From assembly GCA_019915015.1 (NCBI GenBank), contig JAHBBC010000009.1, positions 1,240,001 through 1,304,000 on the forward strand: a stretch of 64,000 nt of DNA. The letters run 5' to 3'. This document shows, in pieces, positions 62,441 through 64,000 of the stretch; positions within the stretch are counted from its first letter, which is position 1, and each line of letters starts with the position of its first letter. The stretch comes from Auriscalpium vulgare (lineage: Eukaryota > Basidiomycota > Agaricomycetes > Russulales > Auriscalpiaceae). A model generated the notes under the pieces. That model saw nothing but the letters and a program-made list of their open reading frames with translations. It was not told where the DNA came from and ran no database searches. A program made the translations under genes and the position numbers.

Positions 62441-62929
62441 GGGGTGAGGAATCGGGGGAGCGGGAAGGCGAGCGAGCGAGGTGAGGGGAAGAGGGAAGAA
62501 GGGCGACGGCGACTTCGCCGCAGGCGCACGAACAATGGTGCGTGCGTGGGAGCGACCGGCCGCGTGGCCCGGCCAGAGCGCTGGTTTTGCCTCCGAGCGC
62601 CCACGATGCCGGGTCGATCCGCGATCTGATCAGCAATTGTTGATTTGATCCCGCGACGTACACCGGGCCGCGGCGGGACGACGCGCGCGGCCAAGCCGCG
62701 TGGCGACCACGTGCCCCCGTCGCGAGCGAAATCTCTCAAGTCATTGGCGCCCGTCCCTCCCTCGACGCGCGGCCCCTGCACACTGACGTCGCCTAACCAG
62801 GCAATGGGTCGCAGATCTAATAGTCCTATTGGGAGGCATTCAACGACGTACATGCAGATGCAAAATGACTACACTAATGCGGGCGCTTTCTTTCCCTCTA
62901 CTCCTCGACGCCCCGACAACGCGACAAAG
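62441..62929. promoter_or_regulatory. Spacer between genes B' and C'
   Basis: 489 bp without a gene; presumably the leader and promoter of gene C' plus the 3' region of B'. No clear TATA box was found. Confidence 0.4.
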
Positions 62930-64000
62930 CTATAGTATGGCAGGGTCGTCGCGTGGGATGCGCCCCTGCTGGCTGACACGACCCCGATTCGCGCCTCCAC
63001 CTCGGCGACCGCGGTGAACGTTCTGCCACCCCATCGGGACAGCGCGAAACGTCACGATCTCATCCAGAAACATAGTCGGGTTGCTGTGGATGTCGGCCAA
63101 CAATTGAGTGGGGAGGTTCGACACGAGGATCGCGCTTTCTATCGCAGTCCGGGCATGGAGGCTGTCGATCGTGGTAGCCCACTGTAACGAGTCGCGAAGA
63201 AACGCCGCCGCGGCGGCCTCCAGCGACCCATCCGCCGAATCAAAAGCGTCAACGTAGGGACCCCAGCGACCGCGCGCACTCCGATCGTCGGGTCGCGCGA
63301 CTCGAGCGATGGTAGTATAGACCGATTCCACGGTCGCCACCGTCTCGGTAGTGTGGGTGATAAGAGTGTCGGAGAGGGGATGCGCGAGGGTGCGCAGGAG
63401 GTCGGGAAGGGATACGCCAGTGGTCGAGTAGGCCAGGCGATGGACCTCGGACAAGAGGGCCTCCTCCCCGCCATTCAGGCGCTGGAGCGCGGACGCGCAA
63501 GCCTCCATCGCGGAAATAAACTCCGCGTGCACGGTCGCGTCAATGCCCGCGCCGCGACCAGTAGGATGAGCGGCCAGGCAGAGCTCGCCGAGGCTGCGGC
63601 GGTACTGGGGGACGGACGTGCGACCCGATTCGAACGCTGCCCACAGAGCACTCTCGCAAAGGCGGGCGAGCTGCCGAGCATGATCGCGATTGTTGGGAAA
63701 GGTGAAGCCAGCAATTGGGCGAACTGCGAACGTCGGATCGAGTGGAGCGGACGTCGGGGGCGCGATGTCGCTGATGAGAATACCACCCCACTCGGCGAAG
63801 GCAATACGCGACTCGGGGGACACGGTGAACAACGTCTCGAAGATCGGGCCCGCAATCGCCTGCACCAGGCGGAGGACGGATGGCTTCGCGGTATTGAAAA
63901 CTTCGCCCTGGAACAACCCGACACCAGGATGAGCGGCGGTCGCGATAACAATGCGAGGACGTACGTAGAGGGCGGCTACCTTGCGACCCCACTCTTCACG
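62930..64000 (-). CDS. E3 antisense gene B' (A/B family), 5' end outside the window
   Basis: Minus-strand exon 63907-62930 (325 residues plus stop) and the end of the preceding exon, 64000-63965, joined by a 56-bp phase-0 intron (donor GTACGT, acceptor CCAG). The first exon ends EEWGRKVAALY, equivalent to EWADKVNQLV of gene A in E1, at the same intron phase. Exon 2 begins with SVLRLVQAIAGPIFETLF, equivalent to SLRDLAFHFTSPILEFMV of gene A. It ends with AVPMGWQNVHRG and an Arg/Gly-rich tail like gene B. By position next to the C-type gene it corresponds to B. No family is recognised. The start lies beyond 64000. Confidence 0.72.
   Translation of the reverse strand, partial: REEWGRKVAALYVRPRIVIATAAHPGVGLFQGEVFNTAKPSVLRLVQAIAGPIFETLFTVSPESRIAFAEWGGILISDIAPPTSAPLDPTFAVRPIAGFTFPNNRDHARQLARLCESALWAAFESGRTSVPQYRRSLGELCLAAHPTGRGAGIDATVHAEFISAMEACASALQRLNGGEEALLSEVHRLAYSTTGVSLPDLLRTLAHPLSDTLITHTTETVATVESVYTTIARVARPDDRSARGRWGPYVDAFDSADGSLEAAAAAFLRDSLQWATTIDSLHARTAIESAILVSNLPTQLLADIHSNPTMFLDEIVTFRAVPMGWQNVHRGRRGGGANRGRVSQQGRIPRDDPAIL

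Larger units (their letters stand above)
52035..64000 (+). mobile_element. E3: relative of E1/E2 with antisense cassette, running off the window
   Basis: Plus-strand element: 5' LTR, primer-binding site, gag-protease, pol, hairpin/polypurine module, then minus-strand genes of the C type and B type. The 3' LTR is not in the window. Gag and pol frames are intact. Confidence 0.92.

Overview
The window looks like repeat-rich, probably heterochromatic nuclear DNA of a basidiomycete, most likely an Agaricomycete. The evidence is short 43-82 bp spliceosomal introns with GTRNGT donors and CTRAY branch sites, a Plavaka-type transposase, a TET/JBP dioxygenase, a DUF6532-like gene and several Ty3/gypsy elements. 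No ordinary host gene is recognised with confidence; nearly everything is a mobile element or a satellite. Coordinates, introns and element borders were derived by reading the sequence by hand.

Layout. A 469-bp satellite occupies 1-594, 14150-18557 and 43182-45390 and was once a single array. Element E1 (595-14149, Ty3/gypsy, minus strand, 658-bp LTRs that look identical, GCGC target duplication) sits in it. A Plavaka DNA transposon (18558-43181, 27-bp terminal inverted repeats, AG target duplication) also sits in it. The Plavaka element carries five genes: a DUF6532-like protein, the transposase, a TET/JBP-family dioxygenase and two unrecognised proteins. Its DUF6532-like gene is split by a second retrotransposon, X (20166-33313, chromovirus, three 613-bp LTRs), whose pol half is inverted relative to gag. 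The right end of the satellite abuts E2 (45391-50872, minus), a 3'-truncated relative of E1. A 1.16-kb spacer separates it from E3 (52035 to beyond 64000, plus), another relative whose 3' end lies outside the window.

The most unusual system is in E1 and E3. Between pol and the 3' LTR these elements carry genes on the opposite strand to gag-pol, each with introns. E1 has two paralogous proteins (genes A and B) and a protein with a Zn2Cys6-like cysteine cluster (gene C). E3 has a B-type gene and a C-type gene in the same order with matching intron positions although the proteins are strongly diverged, so the cassette is inherited with the element. In E1 the cassette is bracketed by two copies of a hairpin plus polypurine module. 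E1 is also peppered with TCGCGA-N4-TCGCGA-like sites at a fixed 10-bp register. Two further points stand out: the Plavaka transposon carries a predicted 5-methylcytosine dioxygenase, and element X has junctions that fit self-integration (or LTR-LTR inversion) of a retrotransposon.
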